Source of the DNA: Streptomyces sp. NBC_00539
GTDB taxonomy: Bacteria > Actinomycetota > Actinomycetes > Streptomycetales > Streptomycetaceae
DNA: 64,000 nt
Direction of reading: 5' to 3'
Assembly: GCF_036346105.1 (NCBI RefSeq)
Contig: NZ_CP107811.1
Coordinates: 2,362,501-2,426,500 of the forward strand
Position numbers and translations under genes: made by a program. Positions within the stretch are counted from its first letter, which is position 1; every line of letters starts with the position of its first letter. Below the pieces are notes generated by a model. The model was given only the letters and a program-made list of their open reading frames with translations. It was not told where the DNA came from and did no database searches. Below, in pieces: positions 18,509 through 27,021 of this stretch.

Positions 18509-20209
18509 TCAGAAGCCGGGCGGCTCCGTGTAGGTGCCCCACTCGTCCCGGAGCGCGTTGCAGATCTCGCCCATCGTGGCCTCGGCGCGCACCGCGTCCA
18601 GCATCGCCGGGATCATGTTCGAGCCGTCCCGCGCGGCGGCCAGCATGGCCTGCAGCGACCGCTCGACCTTCGCCGCGTCGCGCCGCTCCTTGCGCTCCGC
18701 GAGTTCGCGCACCTGGACGCGCTCCACCTCGTGGCTGACGCGGAGGATCTCCAGGTCGCCGGTGACCGAGCCGTGGTGGACGTTGACGCCGACGACCCGC
18801 TTGTCGCCCTTCTCCAGCGCCCGTTGGTACTGGAACGCCGACTCGGCGATCTCGCCGGTGAACCAGCCGTCCTCGATGCCGCGCAGGATGCCGGAGGTGA
18901 TCGGCCCGATCGGGTGCTGCCCGTCGGGGTGGGCGCGCAGGCCGCGCTCCTTGATCTGCTCGAAGATCTTCTCCGCGTCGGCCTCGATGCGGTCGGTGAG
19001 TTGCTCGACGTACCAGGAACCGCCCAGCGGGTCCGCCACGTTGGCGACGCCGGTCTCCTCCATCAGCACCTGCTGCGTGCGCAGGGCGATCTCGGCGGCC
19101 TGCTCGCTCGGCAGCGCGAGGGTCTCGTCCAGGGCGTTGGTGTGCAGGGAGTTGGTGCCGCCGAGGACCGCCGCGAGCGCCTCGACGGCGGTCCGTACGA
19201 CGTTGTTGTACGGCTGCTGGGCGGTGAGGGAGACACCGGCGGTCTGGGTGTGGAAGCGCAGCCACATCGCCTTGTCGGACTTGGCCCCGTACACCTCCTT
19301 CATCCAGCGCGCCCAGATCCTGCGGGCGGCGCGGAACTTGGCGATCTCCTCGAAGAAGTCGAGGTGCGCGTCGAAGAAGAAGGAGAGACCGGAGGCGAAG
19401 TGGTCGACGTCCAGGCCGCGGGAGAGGCCCAGCTCCACGTAGCCGAAGCCGTCGGCGAGGGTGTACGCCAGCTCCTGCGCGGCCGTCGCCCCGGCCTCGC
19501 GGATGTGGTAGCCGGACACCGACAGCGGCTTGTAGGCCGGGATGCCGTGCGCGCAGTACTCCATGAGGTCGCCGATGAGGCGCAGGTGCGGCTCCGGTTC
19601 GAAGAGCCACTCCTTCTGGGCGATGTACTCCTTGAAGATGTCGGTCTGGAGCGTGCCGTTGAGTACGGCGGGATCGACGCCCTGCCGCTCGGCGGCGACC
19701 AGGTACATGCAGAACGCGGGCACGGCGGGTCCGCTGATGGTCATGGACGTGGTGACGTCGCCCAGCGGGATGTCCTTGAACAGGACCTCCATGTCGGCGG
19801 CGGAGTCTATGGCGACCCCGCAGTGGCCGACCTCGCCGAGCGCGCGGGGGTCGTCGGAGTCGCGGCCCATGAGGGTCGGCATGTCGAAGGCGACCGAGAG
19901 CCCGCCGCCGCCGGCGGCCAGGATCATCTTGTAGCGCTCGTTGGTCTGCTCGGCGTTCCCGAACCCGGCGAACTGCCGGATGGTCCAGGTCCGGCCGCGG
20001 TAGCCGGTGGCGTGCAGGCCCCGGGTGAAGGGGTACTCCCCGGGCCAGCCGATGCGCTCGAACCCCTCGTACGAGTCGCCGGGGCGGGGCCCGTAGACGG
20101 GGTCGACGTCATCTCCGGAGAGCGTCGTGAAATCGGCCTCGCGCTTGCGGGCCTTGTCATACCGGGCCTGCCAGCGTCGGCGGCCCTCCTCGATGGCGTC
20201 AGCGTCCAT
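18509..20209 (-). CDS. icmA: Isobutyryl-CoA mutase large subunit (IcmA)
   Basis: 566 residues from ATG 20207-20209; an ATG two codons earlier (20215) is the alternative. Adenosylcobalamin-dependent mutases of this family interconvert branched and linear acyl-CoAs. IcmA interconverts isobutyryl-CoA and n-butyryl-CoA with the separate B12-binding subunit IcmB, which is not in this window. The protein ends after the TIM barrel, so it lacks the B12 domain of methylmalonyl-CoA mutase. The specificity residues agree: RQF (Phe80) and IAQ (Gln198), where methylmalonyl-CoA mutase has Tyr and Arg. A perfect palindrome covers the promoter. meaB and an adenosyltransferase gene lie elsewhere in the window. 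Confidence 0.93.
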   Translation of the reverse strand: MDADAIEEGRRRWQARYDKARKREADFTTLSGDDVDPVYGPRPGDSYEGFERIGWPGEYPFTRGLHATGYRGRTWTIRQFAGFGNAEQTNERYKMILAAGGGGLSVAFDMPTLMGRDSDDPRALGEVGHCGVAIDSAADMEVLFKDIPLGDVTTSMTISGPAVPAFCMYLVAAERQGVDPAVLNGTLQTDIFKEYIAQKEWLFEPEPHLRLIGDLMEYCAHGIPAYKPLSVSGYHIREAGATAAQELAYTLADGFGYVELGLSRGLDVDHFASGLSFFFDAHLDFFEEIAKFRAARRIWARWMKEVYGAKSDKAMWLRFHTQTAGVSLTAQQPYNNVVRTAVEALAAVLGGTNSLHTNALDETLALPSEQAAEIALRTQQVLMEETGVANVADPLGGSWYVEQLTDRIEADAEKIFEQIKERGLRAHPDGQHPIGPITSGILRGIEDGWFTGEIAESAFQYQRALEKGDKRVVGVNVHHGSVTGDLEILRVSHEVERVQVRELAERKERRDAAKVERSLQAMLAAARDGSNMIPAMLDAVRAEATMGEICNALRDEWGTYTEPPGF

Positions 20210-20217
20210 ACCCATGA

Positions 20218-20241
20218 ATTTACTAGGACGTCCTAGTAAAT
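20218..20241. promoter_or_regulatory. Perfect 24-bp palindrome at the icmA promoter
   Basis: Left arm ATTTACTAGGAC (20218-20229) and right arm GTCCTAGTAAAT (20230-20241) are exact inverse complements. It begins 8 bp from the chosen icmA start (2 bp from the alternative ATG) and includes a TAGTAA -10-like hexamer on the minus strand. A bound protein would block transcription. Form and position fit a TetR-type repressor site; the protein is unknown. Confidence 0.75.
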
Positions 20242-20253
20242 GTCGATGGCAAA

Positions 20254-20275
20254 CCCCCGGGAGTCGTCCCGGGGG
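20254..20275 (-). terminator. Terminator after the first DUF3817 gene
   Basis: 9-bp GC stem CCCCCGGGA / TCCCGGGGG with loop GTCG, 58 bp beyond the stop of the minus-strand DUF3817 gene. It also insulates icmA from that transcript. Confidence 0.7.
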
Positions 20276-20332
20276 CAGGTGGATGCGAGTCCGGCGCGAG
20301 CCGGACGCCAGGCGCGGGCGGTCCGGCGGACG

Positions 20333-20662
20333 CTAGGCTCGGGCGGTGGCCAGGCCGTCGGTGACCAGCGGTTCGATCTCCGCGCGGACCTTGCGCTCGA
20401 CGAAGAACGCGGCCAGCGGGATGGTGCCGCTCGCCAGGACCCAGACCATCTTGCCGAAGGGCCACTTCGCCTTGGAGCTCAGGTCGAAGGCGAAGACCAG
20501 GTAGATCATGAAGAGCACGCCGTGGATCTGGGAGACCACCAGGGTCAGGTCCGCGCCCTTGTCGAATCCGTACTTGAAGATCATGCAGGTGCAGAGCACC
20601 AGCAGCATCACGGCAGTGGCGAAGGCCATCACCCGGTACCGGGTCAGCACGCTCTTTTTCAT
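20333..20662 (-). CDS. DUF3817 family small membrane protein
   Basis: 109 residues, start ATG 20662. Three hydrophobic segments are seen (VMAFATAVMLLVLCTCMIF, QIHGVLFMIYLVFAFDL, MVWVLASGTIPLAAFFVE). QIHGVLFMIYL and KAKWPFGK are typical DUF3817 features. Charged C-terminal tail. Function unknown. A second, related protein lies at 23691-24032. Sits alone between the icmA promoter and a MarR gene. Confidence 0.85.
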   Translation of the reverse strand: MKKSVLTRYRVMAFATAVMLLVLCTCMIFKYGFDKGADLTLVVSQIHGVLFMIYLVFAFDLSSKAKWPFGKMVWVLASGTIPLAAFFVERKVRAEIEPLVTDGLATARA

Positions 20663-20745
20663 GCCACCGAGACTAGCCGTCCGATATGCGCGATCTTGAC
20701 GGGGGCCCCACGGCCGCCCCGTGACGCCGCGCTACCCCCTCGGCG

Positions 20746-21255
20746 TCACTTCTCGTCGAAGTCCCCCGCCGCCACCCGCAGCGGCCGCAGCAGCGCGAAG
20801 ATCTCGCCGCACTCCTCGGAGTCGTACACGCCGAGCCCGAAGTCGATCTCCATCAGGTCCCGGGTGGCGGCCTCGACCACCTCGCGCCCCTTGTCCGTGA
20901 TGGAGGCGAGGGTGCCCCGGCCGTCGTTCGGGTTCGGGCGCTTGTCCACGAGCCCCGAGCGCACCAGGCGGTCGACGGTGTTGGTCACGGAGGTCGGGTG
21001 GACCATGAGCCGCTCGCCGATCTTCGACATCGGCAGTTCGCCGGCCTGCGAGAAGGTGAGGAGCACCAGCGCCTCGTAGCGGGCGAAGGTCAGCCCGTAC
21101 GGCTTCACGACGGCGTCGACCTCGCCGAGCAGGATCTGGTGCGCCCGCATGATCGAGGTGATGGCGGACATCGAGGGAACCGGCCCCCAGCGCTGCTGCC
21201 AGAGCTCGTCGGCGCGGGCGATCGGGTCGAAGGGAAGGCTGAGCGGCTTGGGCAC
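20746..21255 (-). CDS. MarR-family transcriptional regulator
   Basis: 169 residues, GTG start at 21255. No ribosome site; TAGGGT (21262-21267, minus strand) ends 6 nt before the start, so it is probably leaderless. The winged HTH is clear: LTFARYEALVLLTFSQAGELPM, KIGERLMVHPTSVTNTVDRLVRSGLVDKRP, then DGRGTLASITDKG (wing). An unusually long N-terminal lead (FDPIARADELWQQRWGP) precedes it, as in many Streptomyces homologues. Ligand and targets unknown. It lies 21 bp downstream of the MFS gene on the same strand. Confidence 0.88.
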   Translation of the reverse strand: MPKPLSLPFDPIARADELWQQRWGPVPSMSAITSIMRAHQILLGEVDAVVKPYGLTFARYEALVLLTFSQAGELPMSKIGERLMVHPTSVTNTVDRLVRSGLVDKRPNPNDGRGTLASITDKGREVVEAATRDLMEIDFGLGVYDSEECGEIFALLRPLRVAAGDFDEK

Positions 21256-21276
21256 CCACCAGACCCTACCGGGCGG

Positions 21277-22530
21277 TCATTTGGCGGTCAGCCCCGTCTC
21301 ACGCTTCGGCACCCGCACCGGATCGGCCGTGGCCCTCAGCTCCGCGAGGAGCAGCAGGACGACGGCCGTGCCGAGTGCGCCCGAGGCGGTCACGACGAGG
21401 TGCACCGGCCAGTACTCGGCGGCCGCCCCGGCCAGCGCCATGCCCACGCCCTGGAGGGTCATCAGCCCCGTGCTGAGCAGGGTCATCGCCCGGCCGCGCA
21501 GCTCCTCGGGGACGGCGTCGAGGTACATCCGGTCGAGGCCGAGGGTGTACGCGTGCGCCAGTCCGGCCGCCAGCAGCGCCACCAGGACGCCGGCCACGCC
21601 CGGCCGCAGCGCGTACACCAGCAGCGGCACCAGGCCGACGGAGGCGAGCGGCGCCACGATCCGCGAACGCGTTCGGGCGGTGAGTGCGGAACCCGCCCAG
21701 ACTTCACCCGCGATGGTGCCGACCGGCAGCGCGCACAGCATCAGCCCGAGGACCGCCGGGCCGGCGCCGATGCCGTCGGCGTAGGGGGCGAGCAGCGCCT
21801 CGGGGACGACGGCGAAGACGGGCGGCAGCCAGAACAGCAGGATCAGCACCCGCCTGCGGCGGTCCCCGAGGACGGCGCCCAGCCCGGCGAGCGGCGTGCC
21901 GCGGGCGGTACGCGCACCCGTGCGGGCGGGCCGGTCCGCCGTCCCGAAGCGCAACAGCAGCGCGGAGCCCAGCAATCCGGCGGCGGTCAGGGCGAGCGTC
22001 CCGCGCGGCGGGAGCACCGTGAGCAGCAGCCCGCCGAGGCCGAAGCCGACGAGCTGGGCGCTCTGGGCCACCATGCGCAGCAGCGAGCGGCCGAGCACGA
22101 ACGCCTCGCCGGGCCCGAGGATGTCGGCGAGGGAGGCGTTGCGGGTGCCCTGGAACAGCGGCGCGACGAAGGCCATGGCGCAGCGCAGGACGAGCAGGCC
22201 CGCGACCGGGGTCCCCGGCAGGACCATGGCGCTCGCGCAGGCCGCGCAGACGAGGTCGCAGGTGACGAGCACCCGCCGGGCGGGGGTCCGGTCGGCGATG
22301 CCGGCGAGCAGCGTGCCGCCGAGGACGTAGGGGAGGAAGCCGAGCGCGAAGGTGAGCGCGCTCATCAGGGGCGAGCCGGTGACGCGGTAGACGAGGACGG
22401 TCAGGGAGATCTCGGCGACGACGAGACCGAGCACGGACAGCAGGTGCGCGGCGAAGACGGTCCGGAACTCCCCGCCCGCGAGGACGGAGCGGTAGCCGGG
22501 GGCGTCGGTGGTCTGGTTGACGGATGCCAT
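21277..22530 (-). CDS. Major facilitator superfamily exporter
   Basis: 417 residues from ATG 22528-22530; the 26 codons of upstream open frame are discounted. About 12 hydrophobic segments run through the protein. Typical MFS loop signatures are present (LAGIADRTPARRVLV between helices 2 and 3; GRAMTLLSTGLMTLQGVG in the second half). Resembles the MFS drug-efflux type that lacks long extramembrane domains; the substrate cannot be read from sequence. It is divergent from a DUF5937/ArsR-like regulator 85 bp away, so that protein is its likely repressor. Confidence 0.86.
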   Translation of the reverse strand: MASVNQTTDAPGYRSVLAGGEFRTVFAAHLLSVLGLVVAEISLTVLVYRVTGSPLMSALTFALGFLPYVLGGTLLAGIADRTPARRVLVTCDLVCAACASAMVLPGTPVAGLLVLRCAMAFVAPLFQGTRNASLADILGPGEAFVLGRSLLRMVAQSAQLVGFGLGGLLLTVLPPRGTLALTAAGLLGSALLLRFGTADRPARTGARTARGTPLAGLGAVLGDRRRRVLILLFWLPPVFAVVPEALLAPYADGIGAGPAVLGLMLCALPVGTIAGEVWAGSALTARTRSRIVAPLASVGLVPLLVYALRPGVAGVLVALLAAGLAHAYTLGLDRMYLDAVPEELRGRAMTLLSTGLMTLQGVGMALAGAAAEYWPVHLVVTASGALGTAVVLLLLAELRATADPVRVPKRETGLTAK

Positions 22531-22615
22531 GGCCGAAACCCTGGCCCGACGGCGCCCGCAGCGGCAGGGATTCGGCCCGGCCCGAATCTTGCGGGACGAC
22601 CGGGACACTGTGCGG

Positions 22616-23602
22616 ATGGCCTACCACTTCCGCTTCGGCCCCGTGGACCTGCTGCGCTGCCGCTTCTCGCTCTCCCCGCGCTGGGAGACGCAGGAGGCGG
22701 TGCGGGTGCTGCGCGACGCCCGCCGCCAGGCCTACCACCTGCCGTGGCTGCGGCGGATCCGGGCTGCGGCGGACACGCTGGACCTGCGGCCGCTGTGGCT
22801 GCTGATGCCCCGCAAGGGGCACCACCCGGACTTCCTCAGCCCGCCGCCGCTCGGCCCCTGCGTCACCATCGAGGAGGAGCTGGCCCGGGTCCGCGCCACC
22901 GACCCCGAGGCGGCCGGCGAGGAACTCCGGCGCTCCCTGGCCTGCACCCCGGGCGCCCTGGAGAGCGGGACCGGCCGGCGGATGCTGGCGGATCCCGCGC
23001 GGGCGGTGCGGGAGCTGGCCGATCTGCACGAGCGGGCCTGGGAGGCCCTGATCGCCCCTCACTGGCCGCGCCTGCGGGCCCTCCTGGAGGCCGACATCCT
23101 CTTCCACTCCCGGCGGCTGGCGGCCGGCGGCCTGGAGGCGCTCTTCGACGGGCTGCACCCCGACCTGGCCTGGTCCGGCGACACCCTCACCGTCGACCGG
23201 GCCGCGCACCACGACCGGCGCCTGGACGGGCAGGGGCTGCTGCTGATGCCGAGCGCGTTCGTGTGGCCGGAGGTGGTCGGGGGCTACGACCCGCCGTGGC
23301 AGCCGACGCTGGTCTACCCGGCCCGCGGGATCGGCGCGCTGTGGGCTGCACCGGCCGAGGCCGCCCCGGGGGCCCTGGCCGCCCTGCTGGGGCGGTCGCG
23401 GGCCGACATCCTGTGCGCCCTGGCCGAACCCGCCTCGACCACGGCCCTCGCCCACCGGTTGGGTCTGGCCCCGTCCACCGTCTCCGCCCACCTGGGAACC
23501 CTGCGGGCGGCGGGGCTGCTGCTCGCGGCCCGGCACGGCCACCAGGTGCTCTACGAACGCACGCCCCTGGCCATCGCCCTGACGGGCGGCGGGCCGCCGT
23601 AG
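22616..23602 (+). CDS. ArsR-like winged-helix regulator with DUF5937-type N-terminal domain
   Basis: 328 residues from ATG 22616. The frame opens at 22508, but MAYHFRFGPVDLLRCRFSLS is the recurring N-terminus of this family. GACACT ends 6 nt upstream, so it may be leaderless. The N-terminal ~240 residues are a helical domain of unknown function (LPWLRRIRAAADTLDLRPLW). The C-terminal ~80 are an ArsR-type winged helix (DILCALAEPASTTALAHRLGLAPSTVSAHLGTLRAAGLL). No metal-binding cysteine cluster is seen, so the effector is more likely a small molecule. Probably controls the divergent MFS exporter. Confidence 0.82.
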   Translation: MAYHFRFGPVDLLRCRFSLSPRWETQEAVRVLRDARRQAYHLPWLRRIRAAADTLDLRPLWLLMPRKGHHPDFLSPPPLGPCVTIEEELARVRATDPEAAGEELRRSLACTPGALESGTGRRMLADPARAVRELADLHERAWEALIAPHWPRLRALLEADILFHSRRLAAGGLEALFDGLHPDLAWSGDTLTVDRAAHHDRRLDGQGLLLMPSAFVWPEVVGGYDPPWQPTLVYPARGIGALWAAPAEAAPGALAALLGRSRADILCALAEPASTTALAHRLGLAPSTVSAHLGTLRAAGLLLAARHGHQVLYERTPLAIALTGGGPP

Positions 23603-23640
23603 CCGGGCGGCGCCGGTGTCGCGGCCCGGAACGTGTACGA

Positions 23641-23668
23641 ACGCCCCCGGCGGGTGGGCCGGGGGCGT
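23641..23668. terminator. Terminator between convergent genes
   Basis: 11-bp stem ACGCCCCCGGC / GCCGGGGGCGT with a 6-nt loop, between the ArsR-like gene and the convergent second DUF3817 gene. Confidence 0.78.
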
Positions 23669-23690
23669 GGGCGGGTGGGGCGGGCGGTGG

Positions 23691-24032
23691 TCAGGCCGCC
23701 GCCGCCTCGCGCGCCCGGGCCGCCACCACGCTGTCGGCCTCGTCGCGCTTGAGCACCCGGTCGCCGTAGAGGCCGCCGAAGGGCACCAGGGCCAGCAGGA
23801 AGAACAGCGCGACCTTCTTGGCCGGCCACTTCGCCCGGTTCCAGACGTCCAGCAGGAACAGCACGTACAGGACGAAGAGGATGCCGTGCAGCGCGCCCAG
23901 CGGCATCACCAGGTTGACGTCCGAGATCCGGCTGAGCAGCGAGCCGAAGATCAGCAGGGCCGGGAACGACAGCGCCTCCGGTACGGAGACGAGGCGCAGC
24001 CGGTGCAGGGCGGAGGCGGTCTTGATGTCCAC
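23691..24032 (-). CDS. DUF3817 family small membrane protein (second copy)
   Basis: 113 residues from GTG 24030-24032, the start that gives the family's usual length. The open frame continuing to 24656 is a shadow of the AIM24 gene. Three hydrophobic segments (ALSFPALLIFGSLL, LGALHGILFVLYVLFLLDV, KVALFFLLALVPFGGLYG) and the shared GALHGILFVLYVLF / RAKWPAKK signature match the protein at 20333. The C-terminus is Ala/Glu/Arg-rich. Divergent from the AIM24 operon. Function unknown. Confidence 0.82.
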   Translation of the reverse strand: MDIKTASALHRLRLVSVPEALSFPALLIFGSLLSRISDVNLVMPLGALHGILFVLYVLFLLDVWNRAKWPAKKVALFFLLALVPFGGLYGDRVLKRDEADSVVAARAREAAAA

Positions 24033-24158
24033 GAGGAACCTTCGGGGGGTCGAGGCGATGGTCCGAACCAGTCTCTCAGCCGCCCTTGGAGATCTTGACC
24101 GGGGCCCCGTGTGGCGGATAACGGCCAGGGTGCCCTGTTCGGCCCGGCCCGCTGCGGA

Positions 24159-24164
24159 TAACGT
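24159..24164 (+). promoter_or_regulatory. -10 element of the AIM24 operon
   Basis: TAACGT within GGATAACGT ends 6 nt before the GTG start of the first AIM24 gene. A possible -35 (TGTTCG, 24136-24141) lies 17 bp upstream. The spacing implies a leaderless transcript. Confidence 0.5.
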
Positions 24165-24170
24165 CTCCCC

Positions 24171-24809
24171 GTGGCTCAGTTCCGACTCCAAGGCAGCAAG
24201 GTGCTCGCCGTCGACCTGACCGGGGAAGCCGTGAAAGCGAAGAACGGCTCCATGGTCGCGTACGACGGCCAGATGGCCTTCAAGAAGATGACCGGCGGCG
24301 GCGAAGGCCTGCGCGGCATGGTGACCCGCCGGCTGACCGGCGAACAGATGACCGTGATGGAGGTGCAGGGGCACGGCACCTGCTTCTTCGCCGACCGCGC
24401 GAGCGAGATCAACCTGGTCAACCTGCAGGGCGAGAAGCTCCACGTCGAGGCCAGCAACCTGCTGTGCACCGACGCCGGGCTGCGCACCGGCACCACCTTC
24501 ACCGGCCTGCGCGGCGGGGCGACGGGCAACGGCCTGTTCACCACCACCGTCGAGGGCTCGGGCCAGGCGGCGATCATGTCGGACGGCCCGGCGGTGGTGC
24601 TGCGCGTCAGCGCCCAGTACCCGCTGTCCGTGGACCCGGGGGCGTACATCGCGCACACCGGCAACCTCCGGCAGTCGTTCCAGTCGGGGATCAACTTCCG
24701 CACGCTGATCGGAGAGGGCTCGGGCGAGTCCTTCCAGATCCGCTTCGAGGGCGAGGGCCTGGTGTACGTGCAGCCCAGCGAGCGCAACACCATCGGGGGC
24801 GACATCTGA
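24171..24809 (+). CDS. AIM24 family protein, first of three
   Basis: 212 residues, GTG start, apparently leaderless. The AIM24 fold is a double-psi or TRAP-like beta barrel. Recognisable segments are SMVAYDGQMAFKK, MEVQGHGTCFFAD, INLVNLQGEKLHVEASNLL and GNGLFTTTVEGSGQAAI. In yeast the family is mitochondrial; in bacteria its role is not established. No signal peptide or membrane segment, so cytoplasmic. It overlaps the next gene by one base (TGATG), making a tightly coupled operon of three paralogues. The copies differ too much to be recent duplicates. Confidence 0.88.
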   Translation: MAQFRLQGSKVLAVDLTGEAVKAKNGSMVAYDGQMAFKKMTGGGEGLRGMVTRRLTGEQMTVMEVQGHGTCFFADRASEINLVNLQGEKLHVEASNLLCTDAGLRTGTTFTGLRGGATGNGLFTTTVEGSGQAAIMSDGPAVVLRVSAQYPLSVDPGAYIAHTGNLRQSFQSGINFRTLIGEGSGESFQIRFEGEGLVYVQPSERNTIGGDI

Positions 24810-25459
24810 TGCCGTTCCGCGAGATCAACTCGAAGATGGTCGAGGCGCAGGTGGTGCCGGGCCAGAGGATGTACAGCCAGCGCGGGGCGATGCTCGCCTA
24901 CCGCGGTGACGTGTCCTTCACCCCGAGCCTGACCGGCGGCCAGGGCGGGGTCATGGGCATGATCGGGCGCCGGGTGGCGAACGAGCAGACCCCGCTGATG
25001 ACGGTCGAGGGCACCGGCACCGTGATGTTCGGCCACGGCGGCCACCACATCCAGGTGATCAACCTGTCCGGCGAGACCCTGTACGTGGAGGCGGACCGGC
25101 TGCTGGCCTTCGACGGGACCCTCCAGCAGGGCACGATGTTCATGGGCTCGCAGGGCGGCGTCATGGGCATGGTGCGCGGCCAGGTGACCGGCCAGGGGCT
25201 GTTCACCACCACTCTCAAGGGCCACGGTTCGGTCGCCGTGATGGCCCACGGCGGGGTCATCGAGCTGCCCATCACGCCCCAGCGGCCGGTCCACGTGGAC
25301 CCGCAGGCGTACGTCGCCCACCACGGGGACGTGCGCAACAAGCTCTCCACGGCGCTCGGCTGGCGGGACATGGTCGGACGGGGTTCGGGCGAGGCGTTCC
25401 AGCTGGAGCTGTCCGGCCAGGGCGCGGTGTACGTACAGGCCTCGGAGGAGAAGCTGTGA
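24809..25459 (+). CDS. AIM24 family protein, second of three
   Basis: 216 residues; ATG 24809 overlaps the preceding stop, and the longer open frame is a shadow. AIM24 features: MLAYRGDVSFTP, GTVMFGHGGHHIQVINLSGETLYVEADRLLAF in pieces, and GQGLFTTTLKGHGSVAV. It is notably rich in Gly-Gly-Val-Met-Gly loops (GGQGGVMGMIG, GSQGGVMGMVRG). These suggest an internal two-fold structural repeat. Overlaps the third copy by four bases (GTGA). Confidence 0.88.
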   Translation: MPFREINSKMVEAQVVPGQRMYSQRGAMLAYRGDVSFTPSLTGGQGGVMGMIGRRVANEQTPLMTVEGTGTVMFGHGGHHIQVINLSGETLYVEADRLLAFDGTLQQGTMFMGSQGGVMGMVRGQVTGQGLFTTTLKGHGSVAVMAHGGVIELPITPQRPVHVDPQAYVAHHGDVRNKLSTALGWRDMVGRGSGEAFQLELSGQGAVYVQASEEKL

Positions 25460-26289
25460 CCCATTACGCCGGCGCGAACGGCCCCGTGAGCGGCGGTCCG
25501 GGCGGCCCGACGGTCTTCGACCCGCACACCCTGCCCTCCGACGACAACGTGAACGCGTACACCTTCTGCGTGGAGCTCAAGGGCAGCCAGTGGTTCCTGC
25601 AGAAGGGCAAGATGATCTCGTACTACGGGAGCATCGAGTTCAACGGTGTCGGCAACGGCCGCTTCGACCGGCTGCTGCGCACGAGCTTCCACTCGCCCAT
25701 GCACGCGAGCGACTGGGTGGTGGCCGAGGGCCAGGGCAAGATGCTGCTGGCCGACCGGGCCTTCGACGTCAACTCGTACGACCTGGACGAGGGGAACCTG
25801 ACGATCCGGTCGGGGAACCTGCTGGCCTACCAGCCCACCCTCGCGCTCAAGCAGTCGATCGTCCCCGGCTTCCTCACCCTGATCGGGACCGGAAAGTTCG
25901 TGGCGGCGTCCAACGGGCCGGTGGTGTTCATGGAGCCGCCGCTGCGCGTGGACCCGCAGGCGCTGGTGGGCTGGGCGGACTGCCCCTCGCCGTGCCACCA
26001 CTACGACCACGGGTACATGTCCGGGGTGATCGGCGGCCTGCGCTCGCTGACCGGCCTCGGGGGCTCCTCGGGCGAGGAGCACCAGTTCGAGTTCGTGGGG
26101 GCGGGGACGGTGCTGCTGCAGTCCTCGGAGACCCTGATGGCGGAGCAGGCGGTCGGGGCGGTCGGCACCGGCGCCGTCGGCGGCCAGAACCAGGGGGTAC
26201 CGGGAGCGGGCCAGGGGCCGCTGGGACAGCTCGGCGTCCCGCGGATGCCGGGGCAGCTGGGTGATCTGCAACGGCGCTTCGGGCTGTGA
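25456..26289 (+). CDS. AIM24 family protein, third of three
   Basis: 277 residues; GTG 25456 overlaps the preceding stop. It has a longer N-terminus than its two neighbours (about 40 residues before AYTFCVELKGSQWFLQKG). The barrel follows with MISYYGSIEFNG, GKMLLADRAFDVNSYDL, NLTIRSGNLLAYQPTL and KFVAASNGPVVFM. A Cys/His-containing segment (DCPSPCHHYDHGY) could bind metal, but this is a guess. The C-terminal ~45 residues are Gly/Gln/Pro-rich and probably disordered. Last gene of the operon. Confidence 0.85.
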   Translation: MTHYAGANGPVSGGPGGPTVFDPHTLPSDDNVNAYTFCVELKGSQWFLQKGKMISYYGSIEFNGVGNGRFDRLLRTSFHSPMHASDWVVAEGQGKMLLADRAFDVNSYDLDEGNLTIRSGNLLAYQPTLALKQSIVPGFLTLIGTGKFVAASNGPVVFMEPPLRVDPQALVGWADCPSPCHHYDHGYMSGVIGGLRSLTGLGGSSGEEHQFEFVGAGTVLLQSSETLMAEQAVGAVGTGAVGGQNQGVPGAGQGPLGQLGVPRMPGQLGDLQRRFGL

Positions 26290-26326
26290 GCGCGTACCGT
26301 GATCACGTTCCGCGATCGTCCCATTT

Positions 26327-26356
26327 TTGTACGTAATTCAACTTCTTAGGTAGAGT
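26327..26356 (+). promoter_or_regulatory. Promoter of the second MarR gene
   Basis: -35 TTGTAC (26327-26332) and -10 TAGAGT (26351-26356) are 18 bp apart. The -10 ends 6 nt before the ATG, which predicts a leaderless transcript. The surrounding sequence is AT-rich for this genome. Confidence 0.6.
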
Positions 26357-26362
26357 TCACTC

Positions 26363-26848
26363 ATGGAGACCATGGAGACCGAGACGACCACGCGCTGGCT
26401 CACCGACGCGGAGCAGTGCGCCTGGCGCACTCACCTGGACGTCAGCCGACTGCTGATGCACCAGCTGGAAAAGGATCTTCAGCCCTTCGGACTCACCAAC
26501 AACGACTACGAGATCCTCGTGAACCTCTCGGAGTCGGAGCACCACCGGATGCGGATGAGTGACCTCGCGACCGCCACCCTCCAGTCCAAGAGCCGGCTCT
26601 CCCACCAGATCACCCGGATGGAGGCGGCCGGACTGGTCACCCGGGTGAACTGCGAGTCCGACCGTCGCGGCCTGTACGCGGTGCTCACCGACGAGGGCAT
26701 GGAGACGATGCGCAAGGTGGCCCCGCACCACGTGGCGTCCGTACGGCAGCACTTCATCGACCTGCTCAGCCCGCAGGACCTGGCGGCGCTGCGCGGCTTC
26801 CTCGCGCCGGTGGCCGACCACCTGCGCGAACAGCGCGGCAAGGCCTGA
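26363..26848 (+). CDS. MarR-family transcriptional regulator
   Basis: 161 residues from ATG 26363. Winged HTH core: LTNNDYEILVNLSESEHHRMRMSDLATATLQSKSRLSHQITRMEAAGLV in outline, then CESDRRGLYAVLTDEG as the wing. The flanking helices form the dimer interface. A single cysteine just before the wing (NCESDRR) might be oxidisable, though nothing proves a sensor role. It follows the AIM24 operon by 73 bp but has its own promoter. Targets unknown. Confidence 0.88.
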   Translation: METMETETTTRWLTDAEQCAWRTHLDVSRLLMHQLEKDLQPFGLTNNDYEILVNLSESEHHRMRMSDLATATLQSKSRLSHQITRMEAAGLVTRVNCESDRRGLYAVLTDEGMETMRKVAPHHVASVRQHFIDLLSPQDLAALRGFLAPVADHLREQRGKA

Positions 26849-27021
26849 CCGCGCGCCGCCCGCGCGGGTCTCCCCCGTCAGCGGGCCGCAGCCCCGCGCG
26901 CCGGCCGCCCGCCGGGAACCGGAAACGGCAGCGTCGGGAACGGTGACTGGGCCTGCGCGGCGGACCGGGCGGACCTAGACTGGCGGACGCCCGGAGTACC
27001 CGATCTTCGAGGGAGCGGCTC

